Positions 1 to 10,175 of a stretch of DNA of 64,000 bases are shown one piece after another (positions within the stretch are counted from its first letter, which is position 1; each line of letters opens with the position of its first letter). The notes beneath the pieces were generated by a model that worked only from the letters and a program-made list of their open reading frames with translations, did no database searches and was not told the DNA's origin. Source of the stretch: Neurospora crassa OR74A (taxonomy: Eukaryota > Ascomycota > Sordariomycetes > Sordariales > Sordariaceae); NCBI RefSeq assembly GCF_000182925.2, contig NC_026503.1:4650001-4714000 (forward strand), read 5' to 3'. The position numbers and the translations under genes are program-made.

Positions 1-159
1 CAGGCATTGGGTTCGGTAGAGCAACCTATGTAGCAGATGCTTCTCGTTAGCAGCTGTGAAAACGCAAGATATGATGAAGAGCAAGTTGTACTTACAAGGG
101 TCGTGGTAAAAGCCCGCTTGCATCAAGTCAAACTCCGTGACTTCACTTCCGAGACCTAA

Positions 160-951
160 TTAGGTATCAAGAAAATGGTTAGCATGACTTCCATTACTAA
201 CACGCGGCGAAACGTCTTCGATATATAGAGGTAGGTACCTTTCCTTGATCTTTTCGAATAGGAAGCCCACCAGGCGGGTAACTAACACGAAGCTGACGAA
301 CAAGAGAGGATCTTGGGGATAAAGGTAAGGGCTGAGAACAAGGGCAACAACTACCGGCAAGTACTCTAGAACAGTACAGAGTGGGATACGCCGGCCGCAC
401 AGAAAGGGGATTGTTAGTTCCAGATTTGCAGCGGCCACTTCATGGACGACGCTTTCACGGTTCTCCCCGTCGTCTTCCTCTTCCTCTTTGTCTGCATCCT
501 CGCGTTCCCGGTTTTGACCTTGCCCAAACGGAGTGTAAGGAGGTAGGTACTCCGGCAGAACCACCTCCGGAGACATCTCGATGGTGATCTCGCCCTTTGT
601 CGGATGAGTCGTGTACGGCGGCGGCGAGTTATCGCGGTAGTACTGGAACGAGGCGCGGTTTCTCAAAATCTGATCCATAACGTGATGGTAGATTGACTCA
701 AACAAAGCATCATCGGCGCCGGCGAGAGCATTAAGAAAATCTAGCTGGCGAGCCATGTTGCCCTCTGGGTCGTTTGCCTCGAGTAGCCCCGTGTATTGGA
801 TGGGGAGTGCCGCCCACCTGGCTGCTTCGACTTCGGCGGCGATTTCTTCGAGAATCGTGGTGGACCTGGCTGGGGCGTCTTGTCGTTGGAGGTCGGGAGA
901 GTGAATGTTGCGTAGCTGGATGTCGAGGGGGGTGTTCGATGGAGATGACAT
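160..951 (-). CDS. PY-motif tandem family, member A (two C-terminal hydrophobic helices)
   Basis: Unbroken 263-residue reading frame starting at an ATG in a favourable CAACAATG context. I do not recognise it by name. Residues 21-26 (LQRQDA) match the L-x-R-[EQ]-D-A motif of its neighbours. The core block has PPPY at about 110-113, GEITIE at 120-125, LPEY at 132-135 and PPY just after. An acidic run (about 150-163) follows, then two hydrophobic segments (about 195-211 and 215-232) that could span a membrane, and a short polar tail. The soluble part is low-complexity and probably disordered. It is the last member of a same-strand array extending to 10.7 kb; more members could lie left of the window. 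PY motifs are known ligands of WW domains such as those of Nedd4/Rsp5 ubiquitin ligases, so a membrane-tethered ligase adaptor or substrate is a guess only. No other member has clear membrane helices. Confidence 0.75.
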   Translation of the reverse strand: MSSPSNTPLDIQLRNIHSPDLQRQDAPARSTTILEEIAAEVEAARWAALPIQYTGLLEANDPEGNMARQLDFLNALAGADDALFESIYHHVMDQILRNRASFQYYRDNSPPPYTTHPTKGEITIEMSPEVVLPEYLPPYTPFGQGQNREREDADKEEEEDDGENRESVVHEVAAANLELTIPFLCGRRIPLCTVLEYLPVVVALVLSPYLYPQDPLLFVSFVLVTRLVGFLFEKIKERYLPLYIEDVSPRVSNGSHANHFLDT

Positions 952-1746
952 TGTTGCGCCTTTGATTTTGAAGACAGTGAATGTTGTTTACTGCTTGGTG
1001 TAGTGAGAGTTTGATAGTGGCAGGCGTGAGAAGAGTTCGGGTTGGTTTCCAGTGATGTAGGATGGGGGCGGAAGATCGTGCTAAGATGTCAGCAGTTGGA
1101 GAGATATGGACATGAGAGATGGATCGACGACTTTGGTTCTTTGAAGGTTTGGACGCTGAACAGTCCTGACCTCAAGGTGTGGACATCGAACAGCTGTCAT
1201 CTCAAAGGCTCGACCTTGAACAGTTGTGCCATTCACTCGTCTGTATGGTTTCCTAGGCAACAAATGGTACTTGCCGGCCGATAGTCCATACACTGAAGGT
1301 AGAAATATGAACAGTGAAGCGAACTGCGAATTTGGGGGAAGTTACAGTAATTTACAAGGTGAATATGGACAGTGAACAAGAGGTGGCGCCCCCGTCTGGG
1401 CACAACTAGAAGGAGTTCAGCCCGTGGATATCGGAATCTTCACGAACGATGTAACAAAAAATGTGTCATAATCAATACTTCGAAAGGTGGCATGGATGAT
1501 TTCATGGTGAAAAGCTCAAGATGGGTTCCCATGTAATGATTTTCTGTACTCTGATGATCCCTCAACTCCGGGCCCCAATGCTTTGATTCTGTATTTGCGC
1601 CTGAACAAATTCGGGTATGCCGTTCCTTCCCAATTACTGCCTGTCAACTCCTCGAAGCTGTTATTTGAAGTTAGCGACTGCCAGAAGTCTGGTACGTGGA
1701 ATGTACTTACCCAACTTGATTGCATCACTGGCGTGCTCAGATTTTC
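952..1746. other. Intergenic, upstream region of member A
   Basis: No convincing gene. It holds three 30-base tandem repeats (1141-1230) and further GAACAGT/GGACAGT copies near 1308 and 1367. Short open frames here overlap on both strands and look like chance. Confidence 0.6.
1141..1230. repeat. Three tandem 30-base repeats with a GAACAG core
   Basis: Copies at 1141-1170, 1171-1200 and 1201-1230 share the pattern TYRAAGG-(7-8)-GAACAG-(8). They lie 190-280 bases upstream of the ATG of member A. Similar TGAACAG sequences occur upstream of the three next family members, so this may be a regulatory array. That role is inference. Confidence 0.6.
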
Positions 1747-2197
1747 CTACTGAGAGCGGGGAGGGACTGCAAAGAGGTTAGTACGAGTGTGAAGTTACAA
1801 TCGTAGAAGTAAATCGCGAACATAGAGGTACCTTCTCCGTCGTTTCTCTTCTCCTTTTCTTGCTCCTTGTTCGCCTCCTCATACGTTGGGAGCCTCTCGG
1901 AAGGTGTCGACTCTATGATCATCTCATTGGCGCTGGGGTTTTGGGTGTAGGCAGGTAGTTGCGGCTCCTGTTGGATGCGCCGCCCGTTTACCAGGTGGGT
2001 GGCAGGAGCGACTTGGGGGGCGGGGTTGGTTCTTCTTGACCAAGGAAATCGAGAATTTGGTCGATGTCGACCCCCCCAAATAGGTCGACGTCGTCGACAT
2101 TCTCGTAAACCACTTCAGCGTCTTCGCGGCGCAAAGTGGGAGTCTGGTTGTTTGCCCTAGGCCGAGAGCGGCGAGAAGATGTGCGTGTAAAAGGCAT
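1747..2197 (-). pseudogene. PY-motif tandem family, member B (frameshifted copy or sequence error)
   Basis: Starts at ATG 2197. Residues 22-27 are LRREDA, the same positions as in member C, followed by an acidic stretch with DQILDFL. The frame then closes at 1988 (stop after LLPPTW), but one frame over the core block continues: LPAY, then a P-S-A-N-E segment, then LPTYEEA. The shift sits at a run of six G (2015-2020 on the plus strand); one missing base would account for it. A clean intron follows (1767-1831, GTACCT...TACTAAC...TTTGCAG) and the last exon ends at 1747. The exon lengths sum to a multiple of three only if one base is added. Either a recently broken copy or a homopolymer miscall; truncation at 1988 would leave only the N-terminal half. 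Function unknown. Confidence 0.6.
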
Positions 2198-2961
2198 CTT
2201 GGTGGGTTTGTACTCGACCAGGCTGGTTAGGTGCGTTTTGGTGATGAGTCTGAGGTGTGTAAATGTGCGCGCAGTTGTTGTGAGGAAAGAAAAGATCGCA
2301 GCTTGTCCTATCGTGTCGATGGTTTTATGGACGTTCTTGGTGTTCAAGGTTCTGGTTCATTTTCCTCGTTCGCCAGGTTTGAACATTGAGAAAACCACTG
2401 AACAGCCTTACTATTTCCATTCATGGATGTCTCTTCAGGCCATGACCCAGCGTTACCAGGGGTTTTAATGTTGTAGTTCATGTTTCTATAGCAACGGCTC
2501 CATAGTAAGAACCTTGATCGAGGAGCGAGTCTTCGATACAGGTATCAAGCCACGTTACCGGGAAAATACCTCCTAGTCGAGATTCTTACGAGAACCTTCC
2601 TTGGACTTTACCATTTTTGAAGCAGACAGTAGGCGTTGGTGAAAAGATGTTATCGAGTGTCTCGTGGTGGAGGACATGCGCAGATGTGTTTTGGGTCCCA
2701 GGTAATTTTCCCTCCCTCCAAAAACAGGTAGTAGGATCACAACGACCGTATCAATGCAAATGATATGGTAAAAAAAAAATGATTTCTTCCAGTCACAGAT
2801 CGTTGGCAAGAAGGGTCCAATATTCGGTAATGATTATAAATAAATGGGAGAGAACGAAAGTACAAAGCAAAATATTTTGATGAGAGCAAGCTGTAGTTGC
2901 TTCCAACTACCTATGTTCATAACGAATCTCAATCTTGTCCACCAGGCAATATGCCCTTCCC
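2198..2961. other. Intergenic between members B and C
   Basis: No gene seen. A TGAACAG copy lies near 2399-2405, about 200 bases upstream of member B. A nine-A tract lies near 2770. Confidence 0.55.
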
Positions 2962-3454
2962 TCAGCCCTGTGACATGCCCTCATCTTCCTCTTTCCCCGC
3001 CTCAGAGTACTCAGGAAGCATCTCCCCCTGCTCTGACGGCGAGATATCGATAGTCGTCTCGCCAGCACCAGGAAGCTTGCTGTAAATTGGAAGCATGTCC
3101 ACTTCCTCAGGATTTCTACGCCGATGCGACCTCATAGGATCCGGAAGGTTAGGCGCGTTGGACCGAACTACCTCTAGCGATGAATCGAAAAGTTAGAACA
3201 ATACGACCTACGAGCGACATATCAAGGGCGAGATTGAACGTACCACGGCGAGTTTGTTGAGGTGGTCGGACTGGGCCACCAAAAAGACTTCTGAGAATGT
3301 CGTTTACTTGGTCGGTGTAGATACCAAAGTCGACAGCCTGTCCGTGTTGGTCGACGATCGTCTCGTGGGTAACTGCGTCTTGTCGGTGAAGCGAGGGAGG
3401 TGGGTTGTTGGTGGCTTGTCTTGTACGACGAGCGTTCGTTCTTTCGACAGGCAT
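2962..3454 (-). CDS. PY-motif tandem family, member C
   Basis: Two exons, 3454-3244 and 3173-2962, giving 140 residues. The intron (3174-3243) opens with GTACGT, has GTTCTAAC near its end and closes with GCTAG; splicing keeps the frame and joins the two halves of a family protein. Residues 22-27 are LHRQDA, then an acidic block with YTDQVNDIL that parallels DQILDFL of member B. Exon 2 has LPIY, then P-G-A-G-E-T-T-I-D-I, then LPEYSEA, so the core block is complete with two LPxY motifs. The tail (GKEEDEG) is acidic. No signal peptide, membrane helix or known domain. It lies 0.8 kb from member B on the same strand. The acceptor is embedded in the CTAGAGGTA motif that is scattered in this window. 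Function unknown. Confidence 0.75.
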
Positions 3455-4196
3455 CTTTGCTTTTGTAGGAGAGGCTGTAAGTATTGTTGGTAAAGAAGTG
3501 CGATCTCTTCACGATGTCTGGTGCGCAAGTGTGCGAGCAGTGGTAGAGGGAATAATATACCTACTCGTGCTCGTTGCGTAGATCAATGTGGTTGTTGTTG
3601 AGCTGGCGGTAATCGTTGCGCTGGCTTTCCTGGTCCTTGCGCTGTCTTTCCTGGTCCTTGCGAAGTTCGCGGCAAAGGTAAGAAGAACGAAATGCGTTGT
3701 CGCTGTTGTTGGTCCTGAGGGGCTGAAAGTTTTAGGGACGTTCGCGAGGAGTCAAGGCCTCAGGTCTGAGTTCACCTTCTAGGTTACCACGTTTGAAGAC
3801 TGGACGAAAAGTGCAACTGAACAGTCACCCCATTCACGTGTGTTGTGACAGTAATTACATGTGCACTCAGAAAGTGGGATAACAACGACATGACACATTG
3901 ATTGAGAGTGTCTAGCTTGATGAGTTCAAGCCCACGACAGGAACTGTGTCGTTTGACTCCTCCAGTGACGTCGATAACCTATTTCCATAACTCAAACAGA
4001 ATCTAATAGAGGTAGACATGTCCCCTTCACACTCATGACACCACACAACCGTGATCAATTGCTTGTTGCTCATTGTCCTTTCCATGCTTGGTCAGCGGCT
4101 GATTCATCAACAAGGAGGCATCCTGCTCGACTTGGACTCGGAATTAGGTACCCAACTTACCTCTAAAGTACTCTGTGGCGTCAGTTAACATGGCTT
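3455..4196. other. Intergenic between members C and D
   Basis: A TGAACAG copy near 3818 lies about 365 bases upstream of member C. Otherwise no supported gene; TAGAGGTA motifs occur near 4008 and (as TACCTCTA) 4159. Confidence 0.55.
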
Positions 4197-4746
4197 CTAA
4201 GAAGAAGGGTCGTCCAGGACGAGCCTCGCGAGCGATTCTATTAAGGGAAGGTCGCTTGCGGGGGGCTAAGAAAGGGTAGAAGTAGTAAGTATCAACAGTC
4301 TTAGAGCGATAATATGATACTAAGTAGGTAGTCCGGGGGGGGGGTTAAGCCTTGCAACGTACCTCCACCACAACTTCAGTCCGCCTTCTCTTCGCCGACC
4401 ATCTGCAACGACCATCAAGCCTCGTCCTACGCTTCCTTTTCCTCCCGGCAACCACATCATCCGTGGGCACAGCATCACGGTAGTCTGGCAGCTTCTCCGA
4501 AGTCGAGATCTCGACCGTGATCTCGCCGGCTGATGGCACCTTGGTGTACAGCGGAAGGGGTTCGACTGTTTCCTCGTCGATAGTCAAGAAGTCGGTACGT
4601 GGAATGATGCCGAGGACTGGAATGGCTCGAATACGGCGAGCCATTTGGCGATACCACTGGGTTCGTATCGCCAAGTGAACACCTAGTGGAATTATGCCTT
4701 CGAAGATTGGAAACCGTACTGGGAATCTGCGCTCTTCGGAAGGCAT
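4197..4746 (-). CDS. PY-motif tandem family, member D
   Basis: The start is set at ATG 4746 (MPSEERRF), where similarity to a family-sized protein begins; an upstream in-frame codon at 4836 gives an implausible His/Gln-rich leader. The core block is complete: LPLY, then VPSAGEITVEIS, then LPDYRDA, followed by a basic stretch (GRKRKRRTR and KRRR) that could act as a nuclear signal. The unspliced frame stops at 4345 (133 residues). A possible intron (GTACGT donor at 4362, TTCTTAG acceptor at 4266) would instead remove the last few residues and add a 22-residue tail ending at 4197, giving about 150 residues; its branch site is weak, so both ends are possible. The N-terminal half lacks the R-[EQ]-D-A motif. 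Function unknown. Confidence 0.65.
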
Positions 4747-5559
4747 TTTGCTGTTGAGTTGAGGTGCTGTGATGATGTGATGTTGTGTGGTTGATAGGCC
4801 CGGGTGTTGGTGCAAGAATGCGCGTTGCTTGTGCAAGAAATCAGGGAGGAAGAGATTGAGACGACTTCCATGTTGTCGACGACTTGAAATCTGTCAAAAG
4901 ATTTTGACGTTCGCTTCCAGTTTTCCACGGTCGCTAGATCTGTTCCTGAACACTTGAACAGCGAACAGCACGGGCTTTCACTCAAGGTCTAGGCTGAATG
5001 ACCACAATGTTCGTGCACTGTCTGTCAGCTTCAAGGATAACGAGTTCTACCTTGCTGTTCACTGTTCAGCAATGTGAGGGCAGGGGACCGAGAATGGTGG
5101 CTGTAGTAGTGAGGTATCAAGGTAGTACCGACGTATTACTGGCGATGAGGCTCGAACGATGAAGGAAGGCAGGAGAGGGAATCTCGCGTGGATGGTTGTA
5201 ACGACAAATAAGCAGTTAGAGTATTGTATTCATTGGCAGGGTACGATGAGACTCCAATGGAACTAACCTACAAATATATCACCTCTTCCAGATCTGCCGT
5301 GGATCGGGTTGCCAAACTCAGTTGAGCGTTGTGCCGGTCCTATTACCTCTATGTTCCTCTAGTCTATGTCTATCCTCTTCTTCCTCCAAAGAATTGAAAC
5401 AATTTCAAATCCCTGTTGCACACTGAACTGAAAGACGCGTGTAGAGGTAGTTAGCTGTCCACGAAATTTATCTCTTCGTTCCATGGCCCACTTACTCGTA
5501 GGTACGACACTATAGGCACTCACTGTGAGTTCTTCCCCATACGCACCCCGTAACCTCCT
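4747..5559. other. Intergenic, upstream region of member D
   Basis: TTGAACAGCGAACAG lies at about 4954-4968 and an inverted pair CTGTTCACTGTTCAG at about 5054-5068. These match the repeats upstream of member A. No gene seen. Confidence 0.55.
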
Positions 5560-6165
5560 TCACCTAAGCCCACGGTCAGCCCCGTCCTCAGTACCCCATA
5601 CATGCCGGCATCCAGGACAGTCGCAAAATCCAGGCCGATCATGGAGCCTGTACAGACAGGTCTCTCCCGCTGTGGGTGCAGGTACCCCTAGAGGTATTCT
5701 GGTAGTGCGATTCTCATCAACGGAGATGCCTAGGGTAGTAGGTGTAAGCAAGATTGGATCTGGCAGCTGGATATCGACAGCAGGGGTACTCTCGGAGAAA
5801 ACAGGGCCTCTAAGTGCCGCCCGCCGTGGCCTTCCTTCTTGTCTGAGTTCCCGCTGCAGCGCGTTGATGCTTTGATTCAAGCTGGAAAGGCGGCGAGCAA
5901 AATCTGGAGGATATGAAGCTTGAGATCCGGTGCCACTTTGGTGCCGGGTGATGGGGGGTGAAGTCTGCCGCGGGCTGGTAAGTTCTATTTCAGGGAAGGT
6001 ATCCCATGAGCTAACCGAGTCTCGGACATCACGTGGAATGGACATCAATTTATCAGGGGTAATAATCCGGATAGTTGCCGTCTCTGTCATCATTTTGGGA
6101 TCGGGTGGCATGCGGTCCAACTTTTGCTGACGTTGAGACAGGCTTCGGTAAAGCGGAGGGCCCAT
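5560..6165 (-). CDS. PY-motif tandem family, divergent member E
   Basis: The frame is open from 6330, but the start is placed at ATG 6165, because MGPPLYRSLS aligns with the start of member F (MGLPLYRSPS). That gives 201 residues. A degenerate core may survive near the start (TETATIRIITPDKL where relatives have GEITVEIS..EKL), without PY motifs. The middle is Ser/Pro/Arg-rich with a short Gln/Leu-rich helix. The C-terminus has PTAGET and then CDCPGC; a missed intron here is possible, so the last 30 residues are uncertain. No known domain. It belongs with member F by its start and position more than by any shared function. Confidence 0.6.
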   Translation of the reverse strand: MGPPLYRSLSQRQQKLDRMPPDPKMMTETATIRIITPDKLMSIPRDVRDSVSSWDTFPEIELTSPRQTSPPITRHQSGTGSQASYPPDFARRLSSLNQSINALQRELRQEGRPRRAALRGPVFSESTPAVDIQLPDPILLTPTTLGISVDENRTTRIPLGVPAPTAGETCLYRLHDRPGFCDCPGCRHVWGTEDGADRGLR

Positions 6166-7090
6166 ATTAGCTCTGGATGAGGAGCACCTATATGGACTTG
6201 GAGGGATCTGGAAGCGGACAAGGCCGAGCAGTATCAACAATACGTCCAGAACAACTAAATCGAAAGTTGTGGTGGAGGTAATGGATCGGGTATCGGAAGT
6301 CTTCCGACTGTAAAAGATAAAGGAGAGCATTGGTGGGAGAAGTGCTCGATCGACGCCTTGGTTGTAGAAAAGAAGAGAAAGAAGAGAATCCCCGGGCCTA
6401 GGGCAGGTATAAATACGTCAACTCAGGAATCAAGGCGACCTGTGCTCCGACGGAGATTATGTTGCTTCTAGGGTCACATCATTTGTGCATACCTGCCCTT
6501 TGCACTCCATGCCCCATTGCAAGAAGAGACCACATGAGATGGAATTTAAGAATCAAGAAGGATGGAACTTTGCATGGTGTTTTGACAAGTTCAATTTTAT
6601 CAAGGCAAATGCGAGTTTGCAAAATGATTGATAAGTAAAAATCAGGTTGATGTGATTAACGCGAAGAGGGAGAATTGTTCACGGCCTGGAAGTGACACCT
6701 GTCAAATGTGGTGGTGCAGATATTTGCATTGAGGTTGGCCACGAATAAAGGCATCACATACGTCACTCATTTTCAACAAGCGCTGTTCGTTCTTTGCATT
6801 GGAAAACCTGGTATTGATATGTCGCTGGGTATATCTGTCCTCTCCCATGGCGGATTATCAACGCCTGACTCCTCTGAACTTGCCAAACTAGCCGATCGAA
6901 AAGTCAGAATAGTTTCTATGACCCTTGCCTGCTACCGAACCATGTTTTTCCATCAAATGTGCCACCGCATCCATTTATCTACCGCTGGCTCGCCTGAATG
7001 CCAGCAACCCGACGCCGAAACCTGTCCACTGCCCCTGGGCAATCTCCTTTGAGCTGAGCTCTCATCCACGACCAGCTAATATTGCAACCT
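6166..7090. other. Intergenic between members E and F
   Basis: No supported gene. The sequence around 6540-6660 is more A/T-rich than its surroundings. Short frames at 6708-7161 overlap on both strands. Confidence 0.5.
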
Positions 7091-7969
7091 TCAGTTACCT
7101 CTACGCACCCGGGACGACTGACGAGGCGAGCGGCTTCCACTACATCCGGTGCCTTGACTAGAAGTAGTCGTGCTGCCCGTGCTCTGGGTTGACATAGCCG
7201 ACTGCCCCAGCCTCTGCCGACGAGCACCCCGAATCGTCGCGTCCGACGGCCGAGGAAGAGGGGGAGGGAGACGGCGCGAGGGAGGAATGACTTGACCTTC
7301 CACTCTGCCTTGGACATGCACTTGCGCCAGGCCTGAGTCCTGGCTCACAACAACCTGGACGAAGCCGCCACGACCGCCGTCGCTTGCCTGTCGCTCTTGC
7401 TGTCTTGAGGCGGCTTGGGCCAGACCTGCCTGTTGTTGTTGCTGACGCTGCTGCGGCTGGTGGGGAGCGGCAGTTGAGGAGTCTTGGGCTTCAGGGCGGG
7501 GAGGGGTGCTAGCCGCCTCAATCTCGGGAGTTGACCAGTCCATGTCCGGAGTGCCGTAGTCCGGGAGACGAAGTTCTTCCTCTTCGGCAGGGGTTGCCGA
7601 CTCGCTGGAGTCGAGACTTGTCCGACTGTATCTAGACAAGACGGCACTTGCCATCGTATCACTCTCCTCGCCCTCGGTTGAAGGAAGAGGGGCTTCAAAG
7701 CGGGAAGGGGGAGCAGGGCGACGTAGAGCCTCGACTTCGAGGGAGCGGCGTGTTAGATCAATAGGCCGCTCTCGTGTACCAGCTGCAGCTTCGAAGGGGG
7801 ATTGGGAGAAGAGCCGCTGGGCATCTTCGCGACGGAGAGGAGGGGGAGGGGCACCGGACCTTGCGCGGCGCGGGTCAGGTTGCTGTTGTTGACTTGCCGC
7901 TTGGTTTGCGGCCTCAAGCTGGCGGCGAAGGGCCTCGCTTGAGGGGGAGCGGTAGAGAGGCAGTCCCAT
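7091..7969 (-). CDS. PY-motif tandem family, divergent member F (Gln-rich)
   Basis: Unbroken 292-residue frame. It begins MGLPLYRSPS like member E and has LRREDA at 45-50, shared with members A, B and C. After an acidic middle it carries LRLPDYGTP, a single LPxY-like motif, but no GEITVE core. Residues around 165-195 are Gln-rich, and the C-terminus is Ser/Thr/Arg-rich. Everything suggests a disordered protein. It is the longest member; a TAGAGGTA motif overlaps its stop region (7096), and a missed terminal intron cannot be excluded. It links the E type and the A-D type of the family, since it shares one motif with each. Function unknown. Confidence 0.65.
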   Translation of the reverse strand: MGLPLYRSPSSEALRRQLEAANQAASQQQQPDPRRARSGAPPPPLRREDAQRLFSQSPFEAAAGTRERPIDLTRRSLEVEALRRPAPPSRFEAPLPSTEGEESDTMASAVLSRYSRTSLDSSESATPAEEEELRLPDYGTPDMDWSTPEIEAASTPPRPEAQDSSTAAPHQPQQRQQQQQAGLAQAASRQQERQASDGGRGGFVQVVVSQDSGLAQVHVQGRVEGQVIPPSRRLPPPLPRPSDATIRGARRQRLGQSAMSTQSTGSTTTSSQGTGCSGSRSPRQSSRVRRGN

Positions 7970-10175
7970 AATTGGCTTTCGTTGTTTTGGAGGTATATAG
8001 AAGTGGGCTGAAGCGTGTGTGAAGATCTTGTCGAAGAATTTTGAATCTGCTTTTTATTGATCTTCCTAACTTGAGTGGTGGAAGGAGACTGGAAAGAGAA
8101 GGATTTTGATCATTGAAGGAGGAGGGGTATAAATACACCAAATGTGACCCACCACGACGAGTTCCCACTCTCAAGTGAATGGGGTTTGGACTTCACTGAT
8201 ATCTTATTCAGACGGCTACGATAGAAGGAGAGGAACAGATGAAAGACTACCAGCTGCAGCCATATCCACGAAACCTTCTCGTCTGAAGTCAGGCAACGGC
8301 GTAGACAGGTCATCATTCTCCTCAAGCCGTCAAGCTCCCAGTGAAGCATGACACAAACAGCATTTTGTGATTCACAGCAGCTTGGTCTGCTATTGTTTTC
8401 TTACTGCAGTCAGAAGTGTTTGTCTTCGTCTCATCTTAGGCCCCTCCATCTTCTATGACGTTCGGCCTCTCGCCTTTGCGGCTCTGTTACAGTCATTAAT
8501 ACCGCAAGTAGTCCACTCATACTGCAGCTGATTCAGCTCCATGCGGTTTCCCTTCAAACGAAAACTATCTGGTAGATGGAACTGGCGGATGGAACGAGCA
8601 ATTCCCGTGTGAGGGACCAGCCCGTGAATGATACAGCAACCGCTCTGTCCAGCCCTCACGGGCAACGCGGGCACCAAGTCGCAGCTACAAACTCGCTCGA
8701 TTTTACCGATAGCGTCGATAGGAACTTCATGACCAGCTTGGCCCAGCAAGACAAAGAGATGCTGGACGCTGCCCATCGTAAAATGCCGAACGCCGTACGG
8801 GACGAAGAGAACTGGATTGTCTTCAACTGCAATACGCGTACCAAGAACTCCGACGACAAGCCTGAAGACGGCTGGGCTGAGGACGACGCTGAGTCCACCC
8901 TTCCTGCCACGCGATTGTGTTTCCACAGACTGTCTTGGGTAGTACCATTCTGCCGTGCCTTCCATTCCTTCCCCACGTACCATGTTGTGGCCATGTCGTC
9001 GAAGATGATCTTACCCTTCGTTCCCGAGATGACGTTAAAGTCCTCTATCAAGAGTTGCCGTCCTCCTCAAGTAGGGAGAAAACGAATTCGACGACGAAGT
9101 TGAAAAGTGCGTTCGTATGCAATCTCTGTCGTCGTTCCCTTCTTCACTCTCCAATCACCATCGCGACTACGACAAAGAAAGACGACGAACGACCGACACA
9201 ACGGATAGCACGATAGCCCGCACTTCAGACGCATTCGTCGATTAACTGAGCACTCAGCTTCAGGCGCTTATCAACACCAAGGCGAGGGGAAGATGGATCA
9301 ACCCCCAATTTGAGCAGCTCTACAAGTACCGCTAGGCACTAGCTGGCGCGTATTCCCGCCCTTCAAACGCGAACGGTGCACCCGCTACTGGACACTCCAT
9401 GCGATGACAGGCGCGGGGGACACTTTCAACCTTGCCAATGATGCGCTTCACTTCCTAGTTCTTGGTGGCCGGGATGGAAGGGGATAGCGCTTGAACTGCT
9501 GGGTATTGTGCGTGAAGAATTGCTTGACGGGGGAGGCTGGAAGATCGCGTATCATGAGTTGAAAAATTTGTGTGATGTACTCCCCGTGGTAGACTCGACA
9601 GACAGATACAAAGAACCCAAGATGTAATGAAGGAGTCATAAAGAGTAGGTAGTCATAAACACCTTGGTTACGTCTCCCCCACTGCCTGAATCTGTAGGTA
9701 AGTTCTTACTCTGGTAATGACATTGCCGGCCTTGGTAGCTCGTGCTGGCCGAAGAAAGCGCCGAGCTGCTTTTATACCAGCATTCGGACCAGAGCTTTCA
9801 AAACACTGCAATTTTTCTCCCAGCAACCATCCAAGCGTAGCGTCCCCAGCAAGGTCCATGGTCGTCAATTTGGCCCCCTGACGATGTCAACAGAGAGTTA
9901 GGTGTTAGGTATGAGGTTAAGGATCGCGTGGTATTTCGACACTTCGCGACCAGTTTCTGAGTGTTGGTGATGGGGGCTCTTCATGATCCTGTGGCTGGAT
10001 GAGTGGATGAGTATGCGTTCAGTAACTGCGCTAGGTAGGTAATTTGACAGAATCACGGTATTGGTGGAGGGAAACGTATAGACCAACGACGATTCTTGCC
10101 ATTTGTGCCACGTTCTAATTAAAGCTCCTTATCCCAAGATCCCTGAACATCAATTTTCTCTTGACCAACACGACT
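7970..10175. other. Gene-poor stretch between members F and G
   Basis: Frames of 130-176 codons overlap on both strands at 8453-9103 and none has a recognisable domain; a spliced gene could hide here. The rest (9.1-10.1 kb) shows nothing I can support. Confidence 0.4.

Noticed and set aside
4345-4836. Longer start for member D at 4836
   Set aside because: The extra 30 residues (His/Gln-rich) have no match in the family and the ATG at 4746 gives a cleaner protein.
8453-9103. Overlapping frames of 176, 175 and 131 codons on both strands
   Set aside because: Three frames compete, none has a recognisable domain, and no intron pattern favours one. A spliced gene remains possible but cannot be supported.
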